DNA of 64,000 bases from Brevibacillus sp. SYP-B805 (GCF_011059135.1 NZ_JAALGD010000009.1:120183-184182), one strand, 5' to 3'; shown: positions 9,214 through 17,917, numbered from the stretch's first letter. Notes: a model not told the origin generated them from the sequence alone. Program-made: numbers and translations.

Positions 9214-9891
9214 ATGACCAACATATTGATCGTAGACGACGATCCGCATATCCGGGAGCTGGTGCGCCTGTTTTTGGGCAATGAAGGCTTCGATACGCTG
9301 GAAGCCGCCAATGGCGTGGAAGCGCTCCAGCTTCTGGAGACGGCGAAAGTGGATCTGGTGATTCTGGATGTGATGATGCCCGAGAAGGATGGCTGGCAGC
9401 TGTGCCGGGAGCTGCGGGCGCTTTACGCCGATCTGCCGCTGCTCATGCTGACAGCCAGAGGGGAAACGGCGCAAAAAGTGAAGGGCTTCGAGCTGGGGAC
9501 GGATGATTACCTCGTCAAGCCGTTCGAGCCCCTTGAGCTGGTCGCCAGAGTCAAGGCGCTGCTGAAGCGCTACCGGATCGCCGCCTCCCGGATGGTGCAG
9601 GCCGGGGATTTGACGCTGAACCGGGAGACCTATGAGGCAGTCGCCTCCGGCAAAAGCATGACGCTGCCGCCGAAGGAATTCGAACTGTTGTTCAGGCTGG
9701 CCAGCTATCCGGGAAAAACCTTTTCGCGGGATCAGCTGATCGAGCAGATCTGGGGCTATGACTATGAAGGGGATGAGCGCACCGTCGACGTTCATGTCAA
9801 ACGGCTGCGCGAGCGTTTCCCCGAAGGAGAGCATCGTTTTCGGATCAGCACGGTGCGGGGGCTGGGGTACCGGCTGGAGATTGTGTCATGA
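9214..9891 (+). CDS. OmpR-family response regulator
   Basis: A 225-residue regulator with a receiver domain (1-118; acidic pocket DDD 8-10, phospho-acceptor D52 in ILDVMMPEKDG, Thr in LTARG, Lys in VKPFEP) and a winged-helix DNA-binding domain (~130-225, ending TVRGLGYRLE). It resembles the HssR/YvrH type of regulators in Bacilli, but the signal cannot be told from sequence. Its stop overlaps the kinase start in ATGA. Genomic position points to control of the exporter just upstream. Confidence 0.9.
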   Translation: MTNILIVDDDPHIRELVRLFLGNEGFDTLEAANGVEALQLLETAKVDLVILDVMMPEKDGWQLCRELRALYADLPLLMLTARGETAQKVKGFELGTDDYLVKPFEPLELVARVKALLKRYRIAASRMVQAGDLTLNRETYEAVASGKSMTLPPKEFELLFRLASYPGKTFSRDQLIEQIWGYDYEGDERTVDVHVKRLRERFPEGEHRFRISTVRGLGYRLEIVS

Positions 9892-10946
9892 GCAAAGGGA
9901 GGAAGAATCGGCGCAAGCTTGGAGGCGTGATTGTCCAGGTTGGCGTGGTCGCCTGCTGGGCCGCCGTCTACTATGGATTTTTTCTGCTGCTCAAGCCGGA
10001 TACTCTCCTCAAGCAGCTGCTCAACGCCTTTCTTAGCAATTTGGTCATTTTCGCCATCATGGGCAGCATCGGCTATTTTTTCGGCCATCACAAACGCATC
10101 GACTTTTTTCAAAAGGTGACCAGCTCGATCAGACGGATCGGCCAGGGGGACTTTTCCGTCAGCCTGGATTGGAACAAAGATCACCCCTACCATCCGTTGG
10201 GAGAGCTTGTGGCAAGCATCAACGAAATGGCCGGGCAGCTGAACCAGATGGAGCAGATGCGGCAGGAGTTCATCTCCAACGTCTCCCACGAGATCCAGTC
10301 TCCGCTTACCTCGATCAGCGGCTTCGCCCGCGCGCTGCAGAATGACCGGCTCAGCCCGGCGGAGCGGAAGCATTATCTGGAGATTATCGAAACGGAATGC
10401 AGGAGATTGTCCAAGCTGAGCGACAACCTGCTGAAGCTGACCTCGCTGGAATCCAGGCATCATCCGTTTGAGCCGAAAAGCTACAGGCTGGACAGGCAGC
10501 TGCGCAGTATCGTTCTTGCCTGTGAGCCGCAGTGGCGGGAAAAGGAGATCGAGATGGACATTGCCCTGGCGGAGGTGACGATCTTCGCCGATGAAGATCT
10601 GCTGAGCCAGGTATGGACCAACCTGATCCACAACGCCATCAAGTTTACGCCAAATGGCGGCACAATCGGCATATATCTGGAACAGCACGGCCGGGAAGTG
10701 ACCATACGCATTTCCGATACGGGGATCGGCATCCCGGAGGAAGATCAGTCACGTATCTTCGAACGATTCTATAAAGCAGACAAGTCCCGGAACCGCACCA
10801 ACAGCGGCAGCGGGCTGGGACTCTCCATTGTGAAAAAAATCGTCGAGATGCACAACGGCAGGATCGCCGTGCGAAGCGTACCGGGGGAAGGCGCGGTGTT
10901 TACCGTAACGCTGCCGGCACGGCCGGCCTCGCCCCATACCGCGTAA
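9888..10946 (+). CDS. HAMP-domain sensor histidine kinase
   Basis: A 352-residue membrane kinase, partner of the overlapping response regulator. Two membrane segments (~12-34 and ~48-66) leave an extracytoplasmic loop of only ~13 residues, so it probably senses within or at the membrane. A HAMP segment (~68-122) precedes the H-box FISNVSHEIQSPL (H134); the N-box is NLIHNAIKFT and the G-boxes are DTGIGIP and GSGLGLSI. Lack of a large sensor domain argues against this being PhoR. Confidence 0.9.
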   Translation: MSKGRKNRRKLGGVIVQVGVVACWAAVYYGFFLLLKPDTLLKQLLNAFLSNLVIFAIMGSIGYFFGHHKRIDFFQKVTSSIRRIGQGDFSVSLDWNKDHPYHPLGELVASINEMAGQLNQMEQMRQEFISNVSHEIQSPLTSISGFARALQNDRLSPAERKHYLEIIETECRRLSKLSDNLLKLTSLESRHHPFEPKSYRLDRQLRSIVLACEPQWREKEIEMDIALAEVTIFADEDLLSQVWTNLIHNAIKFTPNGGTIGIYLEQHGREVTIRISDTGIGIPEEDQSRIFERFYKADKSRNRTNSGSGLGLSIVKKIVEMHNGRIAVRSVPGEGAVFTVTLPARPASPHTA

Positions 10947-10947
10947 A

Positions 10948-12933
10948 TTACTGCGAGCGGAAGTAGCCGACCTCCTGCTCCAGGCTGTGTACGACGTCAA
11001 GCAGCTGGCGGGAGTCCGCACGGAACTGCTGACCGATGAATGCGCCCTCCTGGGTGACGGCGGCCGCCTGCTGGGAACCGGATGCCACCATATCAAAGGA
11101 GTCGGACAGGTGATCGATGCCGCCTTTAATCAGGCGGCTTTGTTCATGAATGGAGACGGACAGCTGCTCGATCCCGGCGAAACGCTCGTTCAACTCTTCG
11201 ATGGTCTGCACGACCCGCAGGATGATCCCGGATGCCTGGCCGAGCGTCTCGATGCCGGCATGCGTTGCCTGGTCGGTCTGGTTCATCGTGGCGGCGACGA
11301 TTTCCACCTTCTCCTGGATTGTGGACAGAAGATGGGCGATCCGGACGGCCGCCTCTTCCGTTTGGCCGGAAAGCCCCCTGATCTCATCCGCGACGACGCC
11401 GAAGCCCATACCGGCCTGTCCGGCCCGGGAAGCTTCGATCCGCGCGTTCAGGGAAAGCAGCTTCGTCTTTTTCGAAATATCCGTAATCCAGGCAAGGATG
11501 TTGGTCACTTCGCGAATACTGTCGTGCAGCGCGGCGAACGCATGGTTGGACGCGGTCATATCTTCCGCAATGGCCCCCATGTTCTCCTGCAGGGTGCTGA
11601 TGGCCTTCGTCACCTTGGCAGTCTGTTCATGGGCGTCCTCGTTGATCCTGGATGCCTGCTGGATATGGGTATGGATGCCTTCGATCTCCCCGGCGATCGT
11701 GTCGACGATCTGTTGGATCTGCTCCACCTGTTCCTTTTGCCGTTCCATTTCGGCAGCCAGGGAATCGGTAATTCCGGCGATGCGGTGCTGCATGTCAACC
11801 GACTGCTGCGACCCGTCGGCAATGTGGACGGCGATCTGCCTTACGTCCGCCATGACCAGCGAGATTTTCTCAATGATGCTCCGCACTTGTCGGCTCATGC
11901 CATTGAAGCTGTCGGCCAATTGCCCGATCTCGTCGTTTTGGTTGACCGTGATGCTTTGGGACAAGTCCCCTTCCCGGAACTTCTCGATCTTGCCCTGCAG
12001 GGCTTTGAGGGGATGAACGATCCGCTTGACGAACAGATACAGAACCAGCGCCAGCAAGCACAAGCCTGCCGCGGAGACGGCCAGAATGATCATCTGCAGC
12101 TTCCGGACGTCCGCCTCCACCTCTTGCTGCTCCTGGGCGACGACGATCCCCCATCGCAGATCCGGATGAAAGACATAGGCGGACAGATAATTGGTGCCGT
12201 TCCGGCTGAAGGAGCCGATTCCGGAGTTCCCCTTCACAAGCTGCTGAACGGCAGTGACGTTGTTCAGGGAAGGGCGGGAGAGGGCATATTTCATGTCAGG
12301 ATGGGCCAGCAGGCTGCCGTGGTTGTCCACAATAAACACATACCCCGTGGTGCCGATCTTGATCTTCTGCACGAATTCGCTCAGCTTGGGGACGGAGACG
12401 AAGGCCACCAGCACGCCGGCAATCTCTTCGTCGGGCGAAAGGAGGGGAACGGAGATAGCCACTTTGGGAAACTCGGTCTTGGCATATTGAAACGCATCCG
12501 ACAGAAACGGCCCTTTGCGGGCGACGGCCTCCCGGTACCATTCCGTGGTTCGCGGGTCGTAGCTGGAGTCGGTGGGAGAGCCGGGGAAGGAGAGCGTATG
12601 ACCGTCGGCGGTCGCCAGCTGAAGTTCGGAGATATTCGGGTTATTGGCGATCATGCCGCTAAAGATCTCGAAGGTGTCGTTGTTCGAGAGGGGGGTCTGC
12701 CGGTAAATCGCCGCAAAGGTGTGCAGCGCGGACAGAATGCTGTTCAGCCGGGCATTCACCTCCTGGACGGAGGAGGCCGAGGCTTCTTTCAACTGATTGA
12801 CGGCTTTGCGCTCCAGCATGGCCTGCGCCTGGTACTGGATAAAGACGGCGACGACCGCCATCATCGCCACCACCATGAGTGAAATCCCCAGAAAAAGCCG
12901 TTTTAACAGGGTTGGCTGGTACTTGTTAAACAT
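10948..12933 (-). CDS. Methyl-accepting chemotaxis protein with dCache-type sensor
   Basis: A 661-residue chemoreceptor. A membrane segment near residues 10-32 is followed by a large extracytoplasmic sensor (~35-270) with double-Cache features (DPRTTEWYREAV, GPFLSDAF, GTTGYVFIVDNHGSLLAHPD), a second membrane segment (~278-300), a HAMP domain and a signalling domain whose hairpin tip contains GFGVVADEIRGLSGQT. Cache sensors of this type usually bind small organic ligands such as amino or organic acids. The start at 12933 follows GAGGAG on the minus strand; 12 extra codons upstream are open but lack a ribosome site. It converges on the kinase gene with one base between the stop codons. Confidence 0.9.
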   Translation of the reverse strand: MFNKYQPTLLKRLFLGISLMVVAMMAVVAVFIQYQAQAMLERKAVNQLKEASASSVQEVNARLNSILSALHTFAAIYRQTPLSNNDTFEIFSGMIANNPNISELQLATADGHTLSFPGSPTDSSYDPRTTEWYREAVARKGPFLSDAFQYAKTEFPKVAISVPLLSPDEEIAGVLVAFVSVPKLSEFVQKIKIGTTGYVFIVDNHGSLLAHPDMKYALSRPSLNNVTAVQQLVKGNSGIGSFSRNGTNYLSAYVFHPDLRWGIVVAQEQQEVEADVRKLQMIILAVSAAGLCLLALVLYLFVKRIVHPLKALQGKIEKFREGDLSQSITVNQNDEIGQLADSFNGMSRQVRSIIEKISLVMADVRQIAVHIADGSQQSVDMQHRIAGITDSLAAEMERQKEQVEQIQQIVDTIAGEIEGIHTHIQQASRINEDAHEQTAKVTKAISTLQENMGAIAEDMTASNHAFAALHDSIREVTNILAWITDISKKTKLLSLNARIEASRAGQAGMGFGVVADEIRGLSGQTEEAAVRIAHLLSTIQEKVEIVAATMNQTDQATHAGIETLGQASGIILRVVQTIEELNERFAGIEQLSVSIHEQSRLIKGGIDHLSDSFDMVASGSQQAAAVTQEGAFIGQQFRADSRQLLDVVHSLEQEVGYFRSQ

Positions 12934-13036
12934 GCGCGACACTCCTCGGGCAAGCAGAACTAGTTTCATTGTAGTGGGCCGGAGAGGAAGCGTCGATGAC
13001 CTTTACCCAATCTTTACCGAGGATTCACAAAAAGGT

Positions 13037-13077
13037 AAACAAAAACCGCCGGGGGAGGGATCAGGCTCCTTCGGCGG
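13037..13077 (-). terminator. Orphan terminator on the minus strand
   Basis: Read on the minus strand, CCGCCG(A)AGGAG pairs with CTCCCCCGGCGG and is followed by TTTTTGTTT. It lies upstream of the chemoreceptor gene rather than behind a recognised minus-strand gene. A short open frame (13156 down to 13061) enters its loop. Confidence 0.55.
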
Positions 13078-13148
13078 GCTGCGGATGCGTGCGGTACAGA
13101 TAGATGCCTGCCGCGATGGAGATCTCTTCCCGCACCGCGGCACAAATC

Positions 13149-13202
13149 TTAAACAAAACTTAATATTCTTCACACAAAAACATCACAGTGCCCTTCTACA
13201 AT
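13149..13202 (+). promoter_or_regulatory. Pho box and promoter of second pstB
   Basis: Four half-sites at an exact 11-bp period, TTAAAC (13149), TTAATA (13160), CACACA (13171) and ATCACA (13182), are followed by a -10 box TACAAT at 13197-13202. This is the layout expected for a PhoP~P-activated promoter and drives the downstream pstB alone. Confidence 0.8.
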
Positions 13203-13248
13203 GAGAATCACATTGGCTTGATGAAGAAGCATGGGGAGAGAACAAAGC

Positions 13249-14004
13249 ATGGTGGACATCATCGGGGTACGTGACCTGAATCTGTATTACGGACAGCATC
13301 ACGCGCTCATGGGGATCAATATGGACATAGAAGAGCACAGCATCACCGCCTTTATCGGGCCTTCGGGGTGCGGCAAGTCCACATTCCTGCGCACCTTGAA
13401 CCGGATGAACGACAGGATTCCGCATGTGCGGATTTCCGGCAGCGTGAAAGTGGCGGGCAAAGACATTTACGCGTCGGATGTCGATGTGGAAACCCTGCGC
13501 AAAGAGATCGGGATGGTGTTTCAGCAGCCCAATCCCTTTCCCAAAAGCATCTATGACAATATCGCGTTCGGCCCGAGGCTGCACGGCGTCACAGACCGCC
13601 ACCGGCTGGACGAGATCGTGGAAGGAAGCTTGAAGGCGGCGGCTTTGTGGGACGAGGTAAAAGACGTGCTGAAGAAGCCGGCAACCGGCCTTTCGGGCGG
13701 GCAGCAGCAGCGTCTCTGCATCGCGCGGGCGCTCGCGGTACAGCCGCGCATCCTGCTGATGGACGAACCGACGTCCGCCCTGGATCCGATCTCCACGGCC
13801 AAGATTGAGGAGCTGCTGGAGCAGTTGAAGGAGACGTACACGATCGTGATCGTGACGCACAACATGCAGCAGGCTGCCCGCATTTCCGACAAAACCGCCT
13901 TTTTCCTGAACGGGGAGCTGATTGAATACGATGCTACGCCGGTTATCTTCCAGAATCCCGGCGACAAACGGACAGAGGATTACATCACCGGCCGTTTCGG
14001 GTAA
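13249..14004 (+). CDS. pstB: Phosphate ABC transporter ATPase PstB (copy 2)
   Basis: A second, complete PstB of 251 residues. It has canonical motifs throughout: Walker [11 protein letters not shown]-loop [10 protein letters not shown], signature [12 protein letters not shown], Walker [14 protein letters not shown] and [11 protein letters not shown]. It is more canonical than the copy inside the pst operon. The ATG at 13249 has a GGGGAGAGA site; the ATG at 13231 does not. It is a single-gene unit with its own four-repeat Pho box, so the ATPase can be induced independently of pstSCA. Confidence 0.94.
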   Translation: MVDIIGVRDLNLYYGQHHALMGINMDIEEHSITAFIGPSGCGKSTFLRTLNRMNDRIPHVRISGSVKVAGKDIYASDVDVETLRKEIGMVFQQPNPFPKSIYDNIAFGPRLHGVTDRHRLDEIVEGSLKAAALWDEVKDVLKKPATGLSGGQQQRLCIARALAVQPRILLMDEPTSALDPISTAKIEELLEQLKETYTIVIVTHNMQQAARISDKTAFFLNGELIEYDATPVIFQNPGDKRTEDYITGRFG

Positions 14005-14042
14005 AGGGTACACAACCAAACAAGCCAGCGGTATAATAAATA

Positions 14043-14078
14043 GGTGCGCATTCGACCGTCGAAGCGCCCTTTTTTTGT
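14043..14078 (+). terminator. Rho-independent terminator after pstB2
   Basis: GGTGCG and TTCGAC pair with GTCGAA and CGCCC, with one bulge, followed by seven T. Confidence 0.75.
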
Positions 14079-14130
14079 ACGTGCAGAAATACCTTTGATC
14101 CATACGGAGCCGCCATCCTTGGGGCTCCGT

Positions 14131-14487
14131 TTATTCGTCCGCAAGCAAACGCGCCACCCGTTCCTTCAGGTAGCCATACTGCTCCGCGTTCGTATCCGCA
14201 AACGCTTCTTCCCTGCTGGAAGGGATGTCCGCATAGCGAATGGGGGCGCTGAATTGGGAGGCCGTAAAATCGATCCGCTCCCCGTCCAGCCGGTTGTAAA
14301 AGTGCCAACCGCCCGGTGTTTCGGTTTTCAAAATCTCTCCCCCCCACCAATCGTGTACGACCAAGGCCGTCACGCCGCATTGTCCCCTGGCCGGATTTTC
14401 TTCCGTCCAAAGGGAGCTGGAGGAAAGGGACCACGCCTGGTAAAGAACCTCCTGCAGCCGTTCCCTCGTTGGTTTTCTGTCAATCAT
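14131..14487 (-). CDS. YunG-like conserved protein
   Basis: A 118-residue cytosolic protein on the minus strand. It resembles the uncharacterised YunG family of Bacilli: an N-terminal WSLSSSSLW segment, then NPARGQCGVTALVVHDWWGG, WHFYNRLDGERIDFT and SQF. The invariant-looking Cys in GQCGVTA together with the His of GWHFYN and the Asp of DGERIDFT resembles a papain-like triad, but no activity is known to me. An AGGTG site lies before the ATG. The gene is divergent from the gluconate-dehydrogenase-like operon. A hairpin with stem CGGAGCC/GGCTCCG (14104-14129) follows the stop. Confidence 0.75.
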   Translation of the reverse strand: MIDRKPTRERLQEVLYQAWSLSSSSLWTEENPARGQCGVTALVVHDWWGGEILKTETPGGWHFYNRLDGERIDFTASQFSAPIRYADIPSSREEAFADTNAEQYGYLKERVARLLADE

Positions 14488-14620
14488 TCATGGAACACCT
14501 CGCTTTCCCCCATTGTATCGCCCGGCTTCCCCCACGAAAAGAGAGACGGAATAACCGATTGTCCGTATGGAAATGATAGGGAAAGAATCCTGATCTTCAC
14601 AGACAGAAGGAGGAACGTTG

Positions 14621-15013
14621 ATGTGGCATGGGTGGCCGCTTGAGAGGGTGCTGCTGTTGTTAGACGGGCTTGCGTTTGCACTGATGGCGATTCAAGTGAC
14701 ACTGTTTCACTCTCGGCAGAATTTTCGCCATTGGGCCATGTGGGTGCCGGTCCTCGAAACCCCGGTGTTTGCCCTGTTCGCCATCACGCTCGCGTTTTAC
14801 CATCCGGCCTGGCTGCGCTGGGTGTTCGCGTTGATGATGTGGGTGGGAGTGGGCGTGGGCTTCTATGGTGCCTATTTGCATGCGGTGGGCGTGGGGCAGC
14901 GGGTGGGAGGCTATTCCCAAAGCCAAAACTTCCTGCTCGGGCCGCCGATCGTTCTGCCGCTGATGATCAGCGCGTTGAGTGCATTGGGCCTGCTCGCGCT
15001 GTATTGGGGGTGA
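14621..15013 (+). CDS. Small four-helix membrane protein of GMC oxidoreductase operon
   Basis: A 130-residue hydrophobic protein with about four membrane segments (residues ~10-28, ~42-62, ~66-92, ~106-128) and no recognised domain. It begins MWHGWPLERVL; ATG 14621 follows AGAAGGAGGAAC, which decides the start over the TTG three bases earlier. It is first in a three-gene unit with the gluconate-dehydrogenase-type gamma subunit (6 nt gap) and flavoprotein. It may anchor the dehydrogenase or pass electrons into the membrane; this is inference from position, and no heme-binding motif is obvious. Confidence 0.75.
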   Translation: MWHGWPLERVLLLLDGLAFALMAIQVTLFHSRQNFRHWAMWVPVLETPVFALFAITLAFYHPAWLRWVFALMMWVGVGVGFYGAYLHAVGVGQRVGGYSQSQNFLLGPPIVLPLMISALSALGLLALYWG

Positions 15014-15019
15014 GCGGCC

Positions 15020-15619
15020 ATGGCGGAGTCGAGCCATTATCCCTCGTACGATGTGTGGGCAGAGCATCGCGAGTGGGATGAGCATACCCGAAAAATCGTC
15101 GCCAAACGGCGGTCGCCGGATGTGGCCCACCGTTTCCTGACCCCGAAGGAGGCTGTCACGCTGCAAACCGCCGCCAGCCTGCTGGTCGATGACATCAGAC
15201 TGGACGTGCTTACCTACATCACGCAGCATGTGGATGAAACGCTGGCCAGTCCGGTCGGGGAAGACCAGCGCAAGGTAGGCGTGCCGGAGAAACAAACCCT
15301 TTACCGTCAAGGGCTGCGTGGCCTTGACGAAACGAGCGAGGCGGAGCACCGGGCGCTCTTTGCGGCGCTGCCGAAAGAACAGCAGCTCGACGTGCTGACC
15401 CGGATCGAGACCGGCCAGGTGAAACCGTCGGGCGCGTGGGCGCAGGTGCCCGCCAAGGAGTTTTTCAAGAAAATGCTGCATGACGTGGTCAGCGCCTACT
15501 ATTCCCATCCGCTCATCTGGTCGGAAATCGGGTATGGCGGGCCGGCATATCCGCGCGGCTACATCAGGGTGGAGAAGGGGCTGGTCGATCCTTGGGAGGC
15601 GAAGCAGGATGGAAAATAA
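15020..15619 (+). CDS. Gluconate 2-dehydrogenase subunit 3 family protein
   Basis: A 199-residue protein resembling the gamma subunit of membrane-bound FAD-dependent gluconate and sugar dehydrogenases: FLTPKEAVTLQTAASLLV near the N-terminus, a central helical region, and a C-terminal DVVSAYYSHPLIWSEIGYGG segment typical of the family. Proteobacterial gamma subunits carry a Tat signal that exports the complex; none is seen here, so the complex is probably cytosolic-facing. The stop overlaps the flavoprotein start by 11 nt, implying tight coupling. Confidence 0.88.
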   Translation: MAESSHYPSYDVWAEHREWDEHTRKIVAKRRSPDVAHRFLTPKEAVTLQTAASLLVDDIRLDVLTYITQHVDETLASPVGEDQRKVGVPEKQTLYRQGLRGLDETSEAEHRALFAALPKEQQLDVLTRIETGQVKPSGAWAQVPAKEFFKKMLHDVVSAYYSHPLIWSEIGYGGPAYPRGYIRVEKGLVDPWEAKQDGK

Positions 15620-17246
15620 CGACCGGGTGACGCATCACAGCGACCATTATGAGGGGCACCGTTCCAAGCAGCTTGATCGCCGGAAGTATGCGGACGGCGC
15701 GGATGTCTGCATCGTGGGGGCAGGGGCGGCGGGCGGCGTGCTCGCCTATGAACTGGCCAAAGCGGGGCTTGCTGTCGTGGTGATCGAAGCGGGGCCGTTC
15801 TGGAATCCGCAGACCGACTTTGCCAGCGACGAGCTGTCCACACGGCGCCTGGCGTGGCAGGATACGCGGCTGGTCGATGGCGCCCATCCGCTGAAATTGG
15901 GATACAACAATTCCGGACGCGGCGTCGGCGGAGGGACGGTCCATTTCACGGGCGTTTTCCTGCGCTTTCATGAAAGCGACTTTATGACCAAAAGCATGGA
16001 CGGCGTCGGGGAGGACTGGCCGATCCGGTATGAGGACCTGGAACCGTACTATGACAAGATCGAACGGGAAATCGCCGTATCCGGGCCCGACCACTTCCCG
16101 TGGGGACCGTTTAACGGGCCGTATCCGTATCCGGTGCGGGAGCCGATCAGCGCCAACGCCCAACTGTTTCGGGAAGCCTGCGAAAAGCTGGGGATCGATA
16201 GCGTGGTCGCCCCGTTGGCCATCCTGTCGGCGCCGTTTGACGGCAGGCCGCCGTGCATCAACCGCGGGTTCTGCAACCAGGGGTGCATGCCCAACGCCAA
16301 ATACAGCGGCCTGATCCACCATATTCCGAAAGCCATCGGCTTGGGTGCGGAAGTGCTGTCCGACTGCATGGTGACACAGGTGCTGACCGACGGCGACCGA
16401 GTGACGGGCGTTTTGTTTGTGCATGACGGACAAACCTATGAGCAGAAGGCAAGGGTCGTGATTCTGGCCGGGTTTGTGGTCGAAACGCCGCGTCTGCTGC
16501 TTCATTCGGCAACCCCGCATTTTCCCGACGGCCTGGCCAATTCCAGCGGATGGGTAGGCCGGGCGATCATGCCGCACAGCAGCCATGATGTGTACGGCAT
16601 CCTGCAGGAAGAGGTGCGCCTGTACAAAGGCACGCCCGTGCTGGCGCTGACCCAGCACTTCTATGAGACGGACCGCGAGCGCGGATTCGCCCGCGGCTAC
16701 ACCCTGAGTGCGCACGGCGCGCGTCCGGTCGGCATGGCGTCGGCGATCGCCGCGGAACGGGCTGACGGCACCATGCTGTGGGGCAGCGCCCTGCGCCAGG
16801 CGATGCTGGATTACAATTTCTACGCCCGGGTCACGCTGGTTGGCGAGGTACTGCCCCATCCCGACAACCGCGTCACCTTGGCGGAGGAAAAGGATGAATA
16901 CGGCATGCCCCGGGCAAAGGTGACATTCAGCTACCAGGAGAACGATCTGAAGCTGATCGACCACGCCGTCGTCCAGATGAAGCGGATCATTGAAGCCATG
17001 GGAGGGAGGCCCGCCCATGTCGTCAGCGATACCGCCCATCTGATGGGGGGATGCCGGATGGGGAACGATCCGCGTACGTCCGTGGTGGATCAGTTTGGCC
17101 GCAGCCATGACATCCCCAATCTCTATATTGTCGGTGCGAGCACATTCGTCACATCCGGCGGCGCCAATCCCACGAACACCGTGATGGCGCTGGCTGCCCG
17201 GACGGCGGATCATCTGATCGATGCCATGCGCCAAAGAGACGTGTAA
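15609..17246 (+). CDS. GMC-family FAD oxidoreductase (gluconate/sugar dehydrogenase-like large subunit)
   Basis: A 545-residue flavoprotein expected to oxidise a sugar, sugar acid or alcohol. The FAD-binding motif IVGAGAAGG lies at ~35-43, the second FAD contact in GRGVGGGTVHFTG, and the C-terminal GMC domain contains the active-site His in HLMGGCRMG and Asn in GGANPTNTVMALA. A cluster of four Cys (CINRGFCNQGCMPNAK, ~217-230, plus one more) is typical of the gluconate dehydrogenase branch. The cytochrome c subunit that completes the proteobacterial enzyme is absent. Start 15609 overlaps the gamma subunit gene. Substrate is unknown. Confidence 0.9.
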   Translation: MENNDRVTHHSDHYEGHRSKQLDRRKYADGADVCIVGAGAAGGVLAYELAKAGLAVVVIEAGPFWNPQTDFASDELSTRRLAWQDTRLVDGAHPLKLGYNNSGRGVGGGTVHFTGVFLRFHESDFMTKSMDGVGEDWPIRYEDLEPYYDKIEREIAVSGPDHFPWGPFNGPYPYPVREPISANAQLFREACEKLGIDSVVAPLAILSAPFDGRPPCINRGFCNQGCMPNAKYSGLIHHIPKAIGLGAEVLSDCMVTQVLTDGDRVTGVLFVHDGQTYEQKARVVILAGFVVETPRLLLHSATPHFPDGLANSSGWVGRAIMPHSSHDVYGILQEEVRLYKGTPVLALTQHFYETDRERGFARGYTLSAHGARPVGMASAIAAERADGTMLWGSALRQAMLDYNFYARVTLVGEVLPHPDNRVTLAEEKDEYGMPRAKVTFSYQENDLKLIDHAVVQMKRIIEAMGGRPAHVVSDTAHLMGGCRMGNDPRTSVVDQFGRSHDIPNLYIVGASTFVTSGGANPTNTVMALAARTADHLIDAMRQRDV

Positions 17247-17251
17247 AGAAG

Positions 17252-17286
17252 AGAAGCGTTGAATCTAGGAGAGATTCAACGCTTCT
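17252..17286. terminator. Bidirectional terminator overlapping the glutaredoxin stop
   Basis: A perfect 15-bp inverted repeat (17252-17266 and 17272-17286) with a 5-nt loop lies between the converging GMC and glutaredoxin genes. One arm is the last codons of the glutaredoxin gene. T-rich sequence follows on both strands. Confidence 0.8.
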
Positions 17287-17516
17287 TGCAGTTTTTGGCG
17301 GTCAAATCCGAATACCACGGTTTTTTCGCCATCTTCATGTTCAATCACCGTAACCGGCGTGGCGGATGCCCCCAGATTGATCGCTTCCTGCAAATAGGCA
17401 TCGTTCGCCCGGATATCTCTGTCCTCAAACGGGATCCCCTGCTGGGTAAGCCACAATTTTTCTTCCTGGCAGGGACCGCACGTTACCTGGGTATAAATGA
17501 TCACTTTTTGCGCCAT
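17265..17516 (-). CDS. Glutaredoxin family protein
   Basis: An 83-residue thioredoxin-fold protein with active site CGPC (in YTQVTCGPCQEEK) and the cis-Pro loop in ASATPVTVIE, as in NrdH-like glutaredoxins. It should act as a cytosolic thiol-disulfide carrier. The start at 17516 is six bases behind AGAGGTG; the GTG three codons earlier overlaps that site and was rejected. The final codons double as one arm of the shared terminator. Confidence 0.88.
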   Translation of the reverse strand: MAQKVIIYTQVTCGPCQEEKLWLTQQGIPFEDRDIRANDAYLQEAINLGASATPVTVIEHEDGEKTVVFGFDRQKLQEALNLS

Positions 17517-17700
17517 TTTGTTCACCTCTTTTCCCTTTCCATTCTAAGCGGGTTTCCCGACCGGAGCAATCGGTTCCTGCAGTTAGGATGCCCCCGAAGT
17601 GCCGCTAAGCGAATGAATTTCATGGAAAAAAGTGGGTGGATACCGCCCGCAAGCTCTGTGCAAAACTAATTGCAGCGACATGGAGGAGGTGAAGGAAGCG

Positions 17701-17874
17701 ATGGCCAAACGTAACAGACAAGAGGGAACGAATGCTGCAGCAAACGCTGCCCAAAATGCAGCAACCCAAAATGCAGCTACGGAATTTGCTGCCGAAACCA
17801 ATGTATCGGAAGTTCGCCGCCAGAACCAGCAATCTGCTGCCCGTGCGTCTCAGCAAAACAACCCTACGTCCTAA
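17701..17874 (+). CDS. sspE: Gamma-type small acid-soluble spore protein
   Basis: A 57-residue, Asn/Gln/Ala-rich protein without Cys, beginning MAKRNRQEGTNAAANAA and containing EFAAETNVSEVRRQNQQ, the hallmark of gamma-type SASP. These proteins are amino-acid reservoirs in the spore core and are degraded by Gpr protease at TEFA-like sites, which is present as TEFAAE. The family usually has two repeats; this one has essentially a single full unit. The ATG at 17701 follows GGAGGAGGTGAAGG; an ATG at 17680 would overlap that site. Expression would be expected from a forespore sigma factor. Confidence 0.85.
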   Translation: MAKRNRQEGTNAAANAAQNAATQNAATEFAAETNVSEVRRQNQQSAARASQQNNPTS

Positions 17875-17890
17875 GTACCCTCCGAAACAG

Positions 17891-17917
17891 CCTCCACCCG
17901 TCAGGTGGAGGTTTTTT
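17891..17917 (+). terminator. Rho-independent terminator after sspE
   Basis: CCTCCACC pairs with GGTGGAGG around CGTCA and is followed by six T. Confidence 0.9.

Noticed and set aside
9214..10946. Two-component pair as PhoP-PhoR
   Set aside because: It is surrounded by Pho boxes and pst genes, but the kinase has only a ~13-residue outer loop and no PAS domain, and it is coupled to a drug exporter. A dedicated exporter regulator is more likely.
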